From the NCBI GenBank assembly GCA_029168955.1, contig JAPDOI010001518.1, positions 62,001-126,000 on the forward strand: a stretch of DNA of 64,000 bases. Direction: 5' to 3'. The notes beneath the pieces were generated by a model that was not told where the DNA came from, did no database searches, and saw only the letters and a program-made list of their open reading frames with translations. The translations under genes were made by a program, and so were the position numbers. Each line of letters opens with the position of its first letter. The first letter of the stretch is position 1. This DNA is from Aplectana chamaeleonis. Taxonomy: Eukaryota; Nematoda; Chromadorea; Rhabditida; Cosmocercidae. Positions 10,263 through 25,200 of this stretch are shown piece by piece.

Positions 10263-13200
10263 CTGCAAAAAATGTTGAGATAAACTCGATCTCCAAATAT
10301 GCGTTGCATATTTAAAAATATGACAAAGTGTTCGGTCCGCCATTGCGTCTCGACACGCTTTGCAGCCGCACGCGCTCGAGTCAGTCGGGTTTCCAGCGCC
10401 AAAGCCGACTCGATGTGGCTTTTTTATACAATTTTCTCCAATTTTTCTTAGTTTCCAGTTTCCCAAACCCACCTAGAGTCAGCAGATCGGCGGCTGCGGC
10501 GCTGGGAGCTCTTCGGACTCGGGAGCGTGCGCAAAGCGTGCCAAGACGCAATTGCGGACCGGAATTTGGCACAGATAAGCACAGTATTCCAAATTCTCAC
10601 AACCACACTGATTAAGTGAAGAGCAGTTTTTCTCAGAAAGACAAGAAACAGCCGAAATTCTTCCGTCAATGAGCACTCACACTAAATGACCCGAACTTCC
10701 AGTACTTCTTGCGCCTCTTCTATCTGTATTCGGGGGAGCTGTACTGTTCTTATCAGAGCAGATTTCCGGTCCGCAGCTGCAGGCAGCCGCTGTTGCAGCA
10801 CGCAGCGCTATGACAATCGTCCTGTGACCGCGTGGTCCCGGCACGATTATCATCTCGTTGCGTGCTGCAACAGTGTTTGCCCGCAGCTGCGGACCAGAAT
10901 TTCGTTCCGATAAGAAGAGTACCTACACATTACCCACCATCTGCTGACGCATTATGCCCGCACACCCGTTGCCTTGAACTGCAAAAATGGCGCTGAGTGC
11001 AACCTTCCAGACTTTTTGGGAATGGTTCCTCCCACCACGTCGTCGACTCCTAGAGCTATGACGTCCACAAGAATTGAGCACGAATGATCCTTTCAGGACT
11101 GAAGAATGCTCTAATCACCTGAGTTCTTAAGTGTAGCATACACGCTCGCAATCATGATCAAGATCTTTCCAATAAAAGCGACGCAGTAAATCAACGCTTG
11201 GTACGAGGAAGGTGCCAGCATTTTCCAACACTTTCAAGTGGTAACGAAAGGTCGGCTTCGACTGCTTGGGCATATTTTAAGAAGACCGCCTTGCTCAACA
11301 CGCTCTAGGGATGCTTCCGAGTGTTGTCTGGAAACGGCTGCCTGAACGTAAGCAAAAGTTTTGGACGGATGTGGCGAAGGAGGAATTGAAATAACTCGGC
11401 ATTGAGAGGCAATCCAAGCATGATGTTTCACTTCGCAGAAAGTGGAGTAACGATCAATGGATGGATTGTGTTCAAATTGTGGCTGATGACCGTGAAAAAT
11501 GGACACAGCTGACTACTAGGACGGCAAACCTCGGCGAAGATGCGGACTGACCGCGTCAGGCGGAAGCCAGCCGATTTGGTCAAAGGCATAAATCATTCGC
11601 GTGTGGAAAATTACAGGATGACGAATCAGGATTTTCAAGTAGGATCCTCCTGGCTCATTCTAAGCTCTGGCGCTGTGGTACGGGGCGAACTTGTCGATCA
11701 ACGTTAGTATTATCGACCGCATACCCTCTTACGAACTATCTCCTCATACGAACTATCTATCACCCGGTTCCTGAGATGTGGGAAACCCAGCATCGTCATG
11801 GGAGATGTCAACACTCACATTGCACTAAGGTCAGAGTGTGATGAGGACTAAAGCGGGCATGACCTCGAAGTCTCACGGGGACAGTTTCCCTGACGCAAGT
11901 CTCAATGTTGTGATAGCAGCATCCATCAATGATCAGAAGATCAAGTCTTCTCGCTGCTTGTGAGCGTCACCTTTCATTAGGAGCCGACGTCCCGTTAGAA
12001 AACCACTCTCAAAGGATATTCGACCGTTAGTTTCCGACTGTCACAGAAATCAGGCTGCGAAACCGCCGCTGAGATGTACAGCCGGGTGACGAGTCGTGAT
12101 GCGAGAGGTTTTGTGGAAGACCCGATTTCTGACGGAGATTCATGGCATTGACTACTTCATTCGTTGCCGTTGATAAGAGTGCTACTCTGAACACTATTCA
12201 TCGCCGCTCACGAAAGCCAGCGACAGAAATACTCGGCCAATATTACACGCCGTTTTTTGGCCTTAGGCCTATGCAGTCTAGTGGCAAAAAGTCACGTAGC
12301 AATGAAGGGGAATAAAGGACAATCATAAATCTATATGGCCGCCCTCTATCTTTCAACGTGGCGGTGCGACTTTTGCCGCTCGACCAAGGTCAAGCAACCA
12401 GCTGAATAAAATGCGTTCGTTGTTGCGACCACCTCCATTGGTGGCAAAGCTTTGCGGCCTCTCTTCAACAATGGCCCCGCTGAGATTGAGGTAGACCCAC
12501 CCACCTTGCTAAAGTTTTGAAAACTCGTCGAAACTGCAACTGTCCAAATAGCGAAAACATGATTTTCGGGGACCTTTCAGGTTCATATACATTGCTTTCA
12601 CTAGCAACTCAGCAGCTTGGTAAAATAGACCCAGGTCCGAAGTAGAAAAAAACAAAGCCGCTCATGTAGAGTGCAAAATCGAAAAATTTCCCGTTGGAAA
12701 AAAGGTGTGTGAAAAAGCCATTTTTTTGCAAACCGCCTTTTCAGCCTTGGCTTTCAATTTTATGAAGCGACAGTCGAGCAAAAGATCATCCACTGAAGGG
12801 TTATCGAATAACAGCATTAGCTGGATTTTTTAAAAGATTTTTTTGACGTTTTCACATCACCATGAGGCGAGGTGAAAACAGTGAGGTGAGAAAGCTCATA
12901 AATTGTTTTTAATCCAGCTAATGCTGTTTTTGATAACCTTTCAGCGAACACACCTTCTGTTCGACTGCTGCCTTCTAAAAGTGGAAACCAAGGCTAAAAA
13001 GGACATTTGGGAAAAACGGCATATTTACACCACTTTTTCCAACGAGCGAATTTTTCCGTTACTCACTTTACACAAACGGCTTTGCTTTGTCTACTTCATT
13101 ACTAGATCTATTTTACCGAACCACTGAGTTACGGCCCATAAGAGCAACGCATACGACCCTGGAAGGCCCCCGAAAATCATTTTTCGGTATTTGGACAAGT

Positions 13201-16200
13201 GCAATTTTGTCGAGCATTTGGTTCACTAGCGTTTGACAAACATCTCTGAATATCACGTGGTTGTGTATGGAACATACTTTGGTAGTGCTGAGTTGAAGCC
13301 GAAAAAGCGAATCAAAAAAATCCGGCGGTACAGCCCCCCCCGTTAAGTTTGATGGCGACCACCACATTGGAAAATTTCCCACATTTCTTGACCCTGCGCT
13401 CGACCGCGCAAAGGCCCTTTGAAGCCATGCAGTCGCAGCGCCCAACACTCTGCGATCTCTCTTCCTTGCGATTGACGCCTACTATCTATATTCCATACCT
13501 CATGATTACTGTACGATAGAATGATCCCACAAATAACCATAACGGAACCACGACTATTTGCACTTTATGAAAAAAGAAAAATACTCAAAATGAGAAAAAC
13601 AAAGATGACTTAAAAACAAATTTGGAATAACCTCACCCAGCAATGAACGCCAAGTCTATGCTACACGACTCAGCCCGCTTCGATGCATCAGACCACATTC
13701 TATGCGACCACATCAGATGATGCAGCGTTTTCAATTGTGTTCTCTGTATGTCGTAAACTCTGCTGGGCATAGTGACCTGAAAATCGATACTTAAGGAAGC
13801 AGAAAATTTCATCTCTAACGCTCAGCCACTCTAATCGGTGCCGCTACTTCGGAATCCGCCAATAGTCCCTACCAGGTCAACAGTGACAGCCATTTGACCA
13901 TTACGGAGACTGCGCCTCCTAAGACAAGAGCTGGGCACGCGTCCCGGATAAACTCAGCAGTGCATATCGAATGTTGCAGCGACAAAGTGGGGGAAGGGCT
14001 TAAACGAGACCACCAAAGAAAAAACCAAATGTCTACTTTTCTGAGTCTCGAAAAAAGACAAAAAAACACAGACAATTATGTCTCAGGATTTTTTCTTCCC
14101 TTTTCGCTTTTTTAATGCGAATACTCACGGTGTACGAGTTCCGAAAAATCTGCAGGTTATTTTTACAATAACCTGTTCTCTGTCGAATGTTTTCAAGAAT
14201 TACTCAAGGCAAAAATCTTCTCAGGCGATTCTGAGCCCCGAGCCGCCTGACAGTTTGGCTCCTGTTTCCTTAATCTCTGAGCCATTGTTGTTGCTGTCCG
14301 GGCCACAGCTGTTGCTGCCCGGGCTCCTTCAGTTCGCCAGAGCGGCAACAGCAGTGGCTCGGATAGCAACAGCAGTGCCTCGGAAAATGAGGAAACACGA
14401 GCCGAACGGTCAGGCGGCTCGGGGCCGCATATCGCCTGAGTTTTTTCTGCATCTGAATGCTTCGATAAATGAATTAACATTCTTCTCTGATCTGGAATGA
14501 AGTCAAGATCGATGCGATTCCTTCGAACCAAAGCAAACCGGGTTGTATCCACTTGGAATGCCCCGATTCGTCAGAACTCAACTTGCCGTGCCTTTTGTAA
14601 GACAGCACTTCTTTGTCAACAGGGAGGGGTCTGAGTTTAATAAATTACTTCGGTCAGAGTTGGTAGCTGGGAAATTCACTCAATTCAAGAAGGCACTTGA
14701 GAGTTATCTGCTCTCCAAGGAGTGATGTTTATTGGATCTCCTTTCTTCATGGTGCCTGTGTATGCTTCATGGTCAATTCAACCATTTGCTTGACTGTTGT
14801 GCTACTATGCTTACTCTCTTTATCTTGATGTTGGGGTATTTCGCTTTGTTGTTTGTCTTTCACACGGTTCTACCGTGTAATAAATGAAATGAAATATGGG
14901 GTTGTCAGCAGCAGCACAGCGTACACTCAGATGGACGCGATCACAGTATTAATTTTAAAGTGATTATTTTTAAGTAAGTAATTTAATAGAGAACGGAGCG
15001 GAGAGAAGAAGAGAAACAGAAGGAAATGGAAGTAGGGAACAACGGTGGGACTATTTCAATGTACACTTTGTAAGAAATTAATGAAAATTAAAAGAATTAA
15101 AGCACGGGTAAATACTTGGCCGCGAGAGGGTTCATACAAATGAACCGAGTTGTTTATAAAAAGTACTAACAAGGGAAGTGTTTTAGTGGTAAACGCATCT
15201 GCAAAGCCGACTACTATTGTTAGTATCTCTGGTGCTTCAATAGTAAAACTGCGCAGTACACCGTCCCGAGCTGCAGGTTCCAAGAAGTTATTATAAGAAT
15301 TTTTCAAGCTTCACGAAAAGGCAAGCATTTTTTGGCAAAAGGCAAGCATCAGGCATTTTTTTGGGCGTTTTAAAGAAATTTCTCGGATTTTGCTCGAAAT
15401 TTGTATAAGGGTGTAATCTAGGGTGGTGAGCTGCCGAGATGTCGTACGTTCATGTCGTGGCAGTGTGAAGGAAAGAAGATCACCTCCGTGCAAACCGACG
15501 TCGTCCCCACCATGAAGAGGGTTTTTGTCATGGAAGGGTAGTGAACACGAATCGGGTGTCCAATTGCCGAAATTCTGAGGCTTATTGTAGGTTACGGTAG
15601 CTCCCATGTCATTTAGGAGGCAAAACCTACCTTAGTAGGTATTTCGAAAATCGAAAAACGGACGTTAAATGCGTGTTCACCACCCCCAACCAACACCCGT
15701 ATACAAATTTTGAGTCAAATCTGAGACTTTGACCAAACTACCATAAACCCACCGTAATCTACCGTAACTTTGTCAAAAATCGATAAATGGACTCCAGACT
15801 CGTGTTGAGCACTCTAAATAACCTATAGAGAAGCATTTTGAGCAATTTCTGAAGTTGCATTCCGGAAATCGTCAAAAATCGCGATTCGCAATCAAATTTT
15901 CGCCTGATGGGAAGATTTGGACAAATCAAGTCGAAAACTTTGGAATCTCGACAGATAAACCCCAGATTCGTGATCAGCGCCCCAAATAACCCACCTCAGA
16001 GGATTTTAGGTCAAATTTTGAAAATTTTTTTAAACTCTTTCAGAGCTCTCCGATTAGTATAAATAAACGCTCAAACGAAAATACGTAGAAGTCCAAAACG
16101 CTGTCAGTCCAAGGGATGGGGGGAGTTTTGGGCGCTGAACACAATCTTGAGGTCCGTTCCCGGACTTCTTTCCCGATACTAATGAGCGTTCTGGAAAGTA

Positions 16201-19200
16201 CAAAAAAACGACAGTTTTAAACTTGAAACTTCTTGGAACCTGCAGCTCGGGGCGGTACTGCGCAGTTTTACTATGGAGGCCTAAGAGATACTAACAATAC
16301 AAGTATTTTTGCAGATGAGTTTACCGCCATAAACACTTCCCTTGTAAGTGCGGTGCATATTCAATGTCGCCATTCCGGGACGCGTGCCCAGCCCTACCTA
16401 GCACTCTCTTGCGATCAGCAGTCAGCATCCAACTCCCATAGCCCCTGGGCAATTTTCACTCCAGGAACGACCATAAACCTCCCCAATCTCAACTGTAACA
16501 CACATCGTGTGTCCCAACCGGGTCGACGAAAATACGCGCTTAACTCACATATGTCGTAGACTGATTCGAGTTCGAGTGAACACTACTGCCGGGAGAGATA
16601 TTATTCGAAGCCGAGCCATTTTGCTGTTGCTGCTGTTGATGTTGTTCTTCGTGAATTTGCGATTCCATTTTGTTCAGCATGGTATAGGATTTTATAGCAT
16701 TCTGGAACACCTCCCTCTCCAAAATGCAAAAAAAAATCGATGCGACTAAAAAAAGAGCTGAAACCTTACCGGAGATCTGAGATTGTACATATGATAGAGT
16801 AGACAGGACTGGCACCGCCAACTGAGATTTTTTATACGAGAAAGCAAATGCATCGTCAAAGGAGGGTATCCTTCCGACTGTTGAGAAAAAGCATGTGTTA
16901 CGCTCCTGAACAGGTTATGAATCACTCAGTGTTTCTGAAACTTCCGCACGACGTGAAAAAACAGTGACAGACGCAAAGCATGCACATAAACCCACAAATC
17001 CCGACGAAAAAAAGAGGTGGCCTTTCAAAACAATCTTATAAAAGTCAGGAATGTCAACACTAAGGAATGCCATGTTACTTCCGCCACCTCGTAATCTACA
17101 TACTTGTTAAAAAAATACTTTTTAGGCGTCGTCTACACTTTTATAGCTGAGAGACGCGACGTAATTAACTCCTACTACAGTGCATTTCATTACATACTCC
17201 CATCCTTTATTTTTAAGATGTAAAAAACATAAATATTAACCTTTCCAGAATTTCGTCTTTCCAAGAGGATTTTATGACATTTTTTCGATTCTCGTCCGTT
17301 TCATAATAAACTCCCACTCATTGTCAGTCTAAGAAGGAATTTGTTCCACAGTTGAAACGATTTCAAACTAGTAAGCCTTCCAATTGTGCTCCACGATTTG
17401 TAGCTAATTTAAGTAGTCGATTTGACTAACTGTTCTTCGAGTAACGGAGGACAGAGGAGTCGAAATCGCTCACAATGTCGAGGATCGCCGTTTTTTGCTC
17501 TTCAATCGCGTGGAACTGTCTGTAGCTCGTGTATTCCCTCTATAATTCACATCATTCGAGGCGAGAGCGGCGCGCGCGACGCCTCGGACTCCGTCTGCCC
17601 TACGCTCTCTCACTGTTTCTAACCTTCGCTCCGCACCAGAATAGCTTATACCTCACGCGTGATGGTTGTGAAAAAGTTAATCATATCGTTCTAAGTGGGT
17701 CTAAATGGCACCCATACCAAAACTTTAATATTGCGGTGCCAAGACTATGGTAAAGGGCACCTCCTACGGTATATCCTGTTGGAATCTTAGTCGTCGTGGC
17801 CCTCTTCCTTCCCTTTAGAGACGGTAGCAATACTGCAACACATTTTGATACTCCTCTAAGCCCGCATGAGAAGAGACGAAATCCAGTTGAAGCCTGCTGT
17901 GGCGCCAACTATCTGCTGTCAGAGTTGGGCCGACGGAAGCATTCGGTTGGTCTCCCGATCGGGCTTCATTTCATCAAGGCTGTCTAGGTTGGCACTCTTC
18001 TTGTTGGAGGAGAGCACATGGACATCGCAAACCAATTTTTGATGCGCGTGTGCTGCTCTCGTCTTACCCCAACACCGAACCTCACCGTACCCAATTCGGA
18101 TGTCATGCTCCACAGCTCGGAGTAGAGCGGCCTTCCCGGGGCCTGCTAGGTATGGACGCTTTTGTATCCCCCCTCCCCTAGTAATGCTATCAAAGCGTTT
18201 CAGCGTCTCTCAAACAGCGAACTTGGGCGTATACAGTTCAAGTTTAACCCGGATTTGGTTAAATCCAGCCGTTTTGTTGGATTCGCACTTCCAGGTTCGC
18301 CGTTCGTCTTTTCCAGAGAGCTTTCACGCTCGTCCTTTGTGACTGTAGATATTTTTCGGTATATTATAAACATCCCAGTGGCTTCTCTTTCGACCATGGA
18401 TGCGACAGTGGCTCATTCTGACGTCATGGGGGGTTCAGATCTGGGACTGACCCACCCTAAACAGTTGAGGATCAAGATTCATGTCGAGACGGAAAGTTTT
18501 CTTCAATTTCGACCCAAACATACAGTTTGCTTGGAACAGAAAAGTGTTCAAAACGGCATTTATGCAAGGCAGAAGTTTATGACCCCCAATATTGATACCA
18601 CTAAAAAAACTTTTTAAAAGGGTTATGAAAAAGTTCTTAGGGAGATGAAACTCTGGAAACATGGATATAAAGGGTTTTCAACACCCTGAATTCGCTCATC
18701 ACAATAGAATAGGCCCAGTGCAAAACTGGAGAGCACCATCTTCAAAATCGTACTATATAAAGAAACGCACTCTATACCGACACGGCGCAGGATGCTTTTG
18801 AGGCCCTAAATGGCGAAAGAGAATAATGCAAAACTTTTTGATGCCTTTCTTTGAGATTAGGCCATGCATTACCCTTCTGCTCAGGAGCGCATGATTTTCA
18901 GATGGCTTCAAATGCGTTAATGAATCTGTGTGACGCGACGGACTACTCATATTTTACACCATTTGGTTGGGGGGAAGTCTATGCGTTCAGCTTCAGCTCA
19001 ACTAATTAAATCAACAAATTCGAATTTTAAGTGAATACATGGAGCGAACTCCAGAAAAAGCAACTTCCATTTTAAGCCTAGCCACACATACATACTAGAC
19101 CTAGGACCAAATCTCATAATTTTATCAGAATAATTTGAAAACCCGTGTACCCAAATATTCGATTCAACCTAGAAATCCAGAAATAATCGAATATTCTAAT

Positions 19201-22200
19201 GATCCGAATCTTCGAATCGCTTTTTTCCAGCATTTAGTTCATTGGAAGTTTATTTGGTTCTTCGAATACTGGTTTGATTCATACAATTAAAACAATAAAC
19301 ATCTCGAACATAAAAGGCAGTGTTAACGAGTGAACAACAGTTTTCTCTATGTTCTATTTCACGAATTCTTCATGTTTTTAAGCAGAAAGGTTCACATAGA
19401 AGTGGAAAATAGGGAAAAGTCCCCATAAAACTCTCGAATATCGGAGAAAAATCTGTTAAAGAATCTCTTAAATACTTTTTACGCCGGCTAGTGCGTTTCG
19501 CGCAATGCAGACAAAACGTTAAATCAAACGTCCCTAATGGTTTTGAGTGTCGAAATTCTTACGCAAGTGACATTGTTTTCTGTTTCGTGTACCAAAAGCT
19601 CTTTAAAAAATTATATGGTTAGACGCCCATGTTTGGACATTAGAATTTTCCGGGATAGGGTACTCAAAGATTCAGCAACTGATCCCCTGGTGAAACGAAA
19701 GATGGACAACTGCTATATGGCATGGGCGGGGTGATCCGAAGGGTCGGCTGGTAGAAAAGATTTTCTTAAATTTCCTGACCGTTTTTCGTCGTACCTATCT
19801 TTGCTGCTCCTAGAGGGACCCAAAGCTTACGTTCTTACGAAAAACTGGCAACTTTTGCATCGTGAACACTGCCTTTAACGCAATTTCTGGTGATAATACC
19901 CGAACGATAAATCACAAAAAAATTACCCAATCGTTTTCGAATACCATTCGAGAAATACTTGAAAATCCGAGAATTTTTCAAGCAACGGCATACTTACGCT
20001 CCAAATTTAATTCAAATTCTTTTAAATTCAAAGCCTACAGAGGAAACTTTTCGAATGTACTCACTCATTCAAAACGTTGAGATTCCTGTAGAATCCCATG
20101 ATTCAGCAACTCTAAACTCCCGTATACAAAAAAAATTCATTATCAAACTCTGAGAAAAAGAAAAACACGTTCGAAATGAGTATTTCGGAATTCCTGAAAC
20201 CAGGATCAAGCAGGGTGTTTCGTAATTTTTAGGAATAAAAGCTACCCCCACCAATAATTTTTTTCCAAAAATTCATTTTCTGCGATCCCCGAGGAGCGAT
20301 TTCTGGAGAGTTAATTTTTTCCACGGAAAAAAAAATTTCGAAATAGCCGATTCGTTTGGAAAACTCGACTGTTCGGTACGACAAATTTTCGATTTATTGA
20401 TTTAACCGGATTACAGGATTTTTTCGGATATTCGGGTCGTTCGGAAAACCGAAATAATCAATATAATTGATTATTAAGACTGTCAAACAGCAAAAATTCG
20501 TTCAGTAGTCGGGCTCGAGCGTCTAAAACCTGGGCGATGTTACGATAACTCCCTTTGATGACCAATAATATCCATAACTTTTGCAATATTTTAACCAAAT
20601 TTAGATTTTTGGACCACAATGCCCACGACCATCACCAAAACTTTCAATTTCAAGATGGAATCTTTGCGATTCCCCACCCCTCGTTGAGAAATTTGCTAAC
20701 CCCGCTAATCATCACCCGAGACTTCTGAAAATTCGCCAGATTCGCGGCCGAAGCTATCAAATGAGGGAAGAGCTGGCATAAATCCAGGGGAATTGAACCT
20801 TTTCTTTTTCGATTACTCCATTTACTCAGGCGTGCAAAATAATTTTTCCAACATCGTGCTTATTCTGAAAGCCGATGTCAGATTTTTCAATGTCGGTTTT
20901 CAACTGAAAGGCTTCATTCGAATTTGTTTACTTCGGAAAAGTTCAAAGGCTAATATAGGAAAGAAATATTGATTTGATGATTTTTAACGCAATTCACCCT
21001 AAAAACTCAATGAAACGCAAAAAAAAAGACTTTTTCTCCCCAATTTTCTGAAAATTCAATCAAACAAAAATAACAACCTACTTGAGTAGATCATTCGTGT
21101 CGCGTATTATCGAATACTGTCGATTACCGCGATTTTCTGGCGACTCACGAGAAGTGAAATGTTTCGCGGATAAGATGAAATACACCGACGTGTCAAGGTA
21201 GAACAGCACTTTAATCACCTTATCCGTCTAAAACACTCTTGAAAAAACCCTTTTTCTATTAAACGGAAGAAAACCCTATCTCACCTCAGCATCGCCCTTC
21301 CTTTTTCGCGATTTAGCAATCGCTTGGTAGAAATCATACAGCATTTCAGTGCTACCCTGCTCCGGTTTCACCGGTCGCGACGGTTTCGTTGGCGCACACT
21401 CTGAAGCTGCACACTCAAAGCTGCTTCGCGACGAATGAAGTCCAACCGCTGATGAAGGCCGATTGATTTGAGACGTGTGGTCGCCACCTTCATGCGATTG
21501 AGAACTTGAGGCACGTGGCATGCACTGGAACGGAAAAATCAATAGAATTGAGGCATGAATCTACAAATATATTCTCCAATTTTAGTATTAAAAACCGAAA
21601 ATGTAGGATTACTGTGCTTCTCTGAGCCGAATTCCGGTACGCAATTGCGTCTCGACACGCTTTGCGGCCGCACGCGCTCAAGTCAGTCGAGTTTCCAGCG
21701 CCAAAGCCGACTCGATGTGACGTTTTTATAGTTTTCACAAATTTTGTTCAGTTTCCAATTCCCAAAACGCACCTAGAGTCAACAGATCGGCGGCTGCGGA
21801 GCTGGAAACTCTTCCGACTCGAATGCGCACGGCCGCAAAGCGTGTCGTCACGCAATTGCGGACCGGAATTCGGCCCAGAGAAGCACAGTACTGAATTCAT
21901 GGCATCGAACACCTCATCTTACCGGACTGCTCTTGGTGCTCGACTGCTTCTCTCGCCGCAACGCGTCCACCTCCTCAACAGGCAATGCGTCCCTCTTCTT
22001 CTTATTCTCCCTATCCTTCTTTTCCTTTCGCTTCTCTCCACTGCCACCAATTTTCTCGTTACGTTCCTCCTTTCTCTCCTCCTAGAATACATGTTCAATT
22101 CTCGCCGCATGAAAGAAGAGTTCATCACAGCGTTATGAGCCTGAAGGAAGTGACACCTCCTATTTTCAGACTACCCTTGTAAAATCCCAAAAGGGCCCTA

Positions 22201-25200
22201 AATACTTTCGTTGACAGATAGAAATCCCGGTCTGCAATTGCAGACGATCGCTGCTCTCGATTGAAAATCGCACTGTGACTACATTTTCCCGGCACGATTA
22301 CGTTCAAGCATCTTGCTCCGACGGCGGTTTTCTGCAATCGTAGACCGGAATTTTTCACTAGTAATCGAAAGGTACGGGTACCATTGCACCCAGTGTTGAA
22401 GAAACGAATTTTAAAAAAAAACTGAACAGCCCGGTACGGCCTGAAACTTTTATGCGGAACGCATGCTCAGCAATTTACCCTCTATCGCTCCAGCCGCGAA
22501 GCGGCTGGAGAGGTTTGGTTTTGCCTGGCACTTGTGATCACTTAGATTTTGGTAAAGTAGTTCATGAAACCTGTAAAACAAATTTTCTAGAGATAGTCTA
22601 TTCGAATGAGACTGTACGCCCACGCGGTCGGCGTGCGCGTCAAGCGGCTGCCGCAAAGACATGATTTGGAGAAGCCCTACCATGGCTGCGAGCAGGTCGC
22701 TGGATTCATTATTCATATTCGTTGTTCGTCTAGTATTCGTGCTAATCAATTTGTAACTCCGGAAGATTCTCTCGCGACGGCCGCTCGACGCTTAAGCTGA
22801 CTGCGTGGGTGGACAGTCATTCAGGCAGATCCTCCTGCCAACAAAAAGATGGAAACAACTGAGATATAAGCTTCAATTAACCCATTAGCGACCACGTGTC
22901 CCACCGAAGGGGAACGCTTTTTAAAAACCATTTTTGATGCTACAAGGACGAATTTACAAACTTTCTCATGTTCAAAGTATAACCTATTAAACGTGGTCGA
23001 ACAAGCATTGAAGACGATCCAAGTGAAGGACGTCCAAAAAGCGTATCAACACCAGAAATCGTAGCCAAAATAAAGGATATGGTTTTGGTAGATCGTCTAT
23101 TGACTGAGAGAGATTTAGTATAGGCTCTACTCATCTCATTAGGCAGTGTGAGCCATATTTCAAGTGGAATTTTGGGTTTTAGAAAGCTGTGTGCACAATG
23201 GGTGCCGCATTCGCTAACAATGCAACAAGAACACATTCGAATGCGACTTTATCAGCAACATTTGGAGCGTTTCGAAGTGATAAAGTAGATTTTGTGCGTC
23301 GATTCATCACTATGGATGAGACTTGGTTCTATCACCATTATCCTAAATCGAAACAAGGGGCTAAAGAGTGGTGTGAACCTGGTTGTTCGACTTCGAAACG
23401 AGTTCGTGTCCGGAAATCGGCCAAGATGGTTATTGCATCAGTTTTTTGAGATGCGAAGGGAATTTCGTGAGTGGATTACTTGCAAGCTGCTAAAACAGTA
23501 AATTCTGAATGTTGCTGCAACCTTTTGGACCAGTTGAATTAAAAAAAATCGTGACAAAAGACCCGGTTTGCAGGAGAAAAAAATTCTTTTTCAGCAGGAC
23601 AATGCACCGTGTCACAAGAGCATTTTGACAATGGCTAAAATCCATGAATTAAAGTTCGAATTGTTGGAGCATCCACCGTACTCACCGAATTTTATCGCCT
23701 GATATTTTCCTTAATATCGCCGGATATTAAGGAATATGTTATAAGCTTTGGACCTTTAGACGTTTTCTTGAAGTCAGTTGTTTACAATGATCGTTGGCAG
23801 TTGAGTGGAGTGGGCAGATCCTGCACTCCTAATTGAAATTTAAGGCCGTATAAAGCTTGTTCTAGCACGTTTTTAGATTATTGTTGTTGCCATGAGCCCT
23901 GCTCCCTTCAATTCGCCGTAAAAACTCAAAGACGGGTTTCATCGTGGACACTCTCTTGGAGCAAAAAATGAGACACTAACCTTCATTCTACCCGTTTTTC
24001 TGCCAATCTCGATCAAATGGTTCAGCTTCGACCGATCTAGACTCTTGAGAATAATTTCTCCCTTCAGACCATCATTTCGCGAAGCCTGAATAAAAAAGTT
24101 CAATAACAATATGTAACAAATTTTCACTTTTTTCTGTTCCTGGGTTGAAATTGTGTTTTCCTAACCCGTTAGGTCTAGAATAGACAGGAAATCGCTGATA
24201 TCCCAGGAAAACTTCGCTTTTGTGAATAGGACAATAAAATTAGGAAAATCGCGTGTTTATGTAAGGCAGTTTTTGTTCCTGGCTTTTGTTATATTTCAAT
24301 TGTTTATGTCTAATATAAGTGAAAAATGACTTTATTAAGCACAAACATTGCTCACACGATTTTGTTGTTGTGAAAATAGAAAGATTTTTATTCATTTTCG
24401 GCACTGTGATCAGGTAAAAACGATAAATGCCCAAGGAATAGACAAGCACAGTCGGAAACCACTCAACAAGGTTGAGAAATGTGTAGATTTTCTAGATTTA
24501 CGATTGTACTGCGAATCACTCTCTCGAACTTGCACCCAAATGTAGTCCTCCCTCACAGTTTCGTTATACTGTCCTTGGTAACGAAGTTCAAAGTCGAATA
24601 TATCTCGATGAAAGGGCTCGCCTTGCTTGTTGAATTTTCTAAGATGCGAATCAATTATATTGACTTTCAGAGACATTCTGCAACCCATTTTGGCGTAATT
24701 CTTCAGGCAAGTGCACCAACTCCACATAGCTTTCAGCTTTGTGATCACCTAGGAAGCCGTGAACAACTGCAAAGAAATCGCTCCAAGCCGTTCTCACCGC
24801 CCTGTTCAACAGCTCTGCTAAATCCTCTCATTTTATGATCCTATTTATCTGTGTTCCGACGAATATACCAGCCCTGGACAGAGTCGTTACCAAGGACAGT
24901 ATAACGAAACATAATGAGGGACTAGATTTGGGTGCAACTTCGAGAGTGTGATTCAGAGTAAAATCGTAAATCTAGAAATCTACGCATTTCTGAACCTTGT
25001 TGAGTGCTTTCCGACTGTGTTTGTCTATTTCTTGGACATTTTTTGTTTTTACCTGATCATAATGCCAAAAATGAATAAAAATCTATATTCACAAAAAACC
25101 GGGTTTTATTCGTGCTGTTGTAGTGTAAGCGAATTTTGCTCTAAATGGAGTCATTTTTTCACATACTTTGGACATAGGCAATTGAAGTATAACACTTAGA

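Noticed and set aside
13177..13277. A 32-base intron near 13246-13277 giving a short last AFF exon
   Set aside because: Shorter than known nematode introns, and the exon at 10103-10262 matches the family C-terminus far better.
18162..18617. 151-residue plus-strand open frame in AFF intron 13
   Set aside because: No recognisable motif or family, no splice partner; likely decayed repeat DNA.
21662..22138. 158-residue plus-strand open frame
   Set aside because: Runs from MITE copy 2 across the antisense of AFF exon 11.
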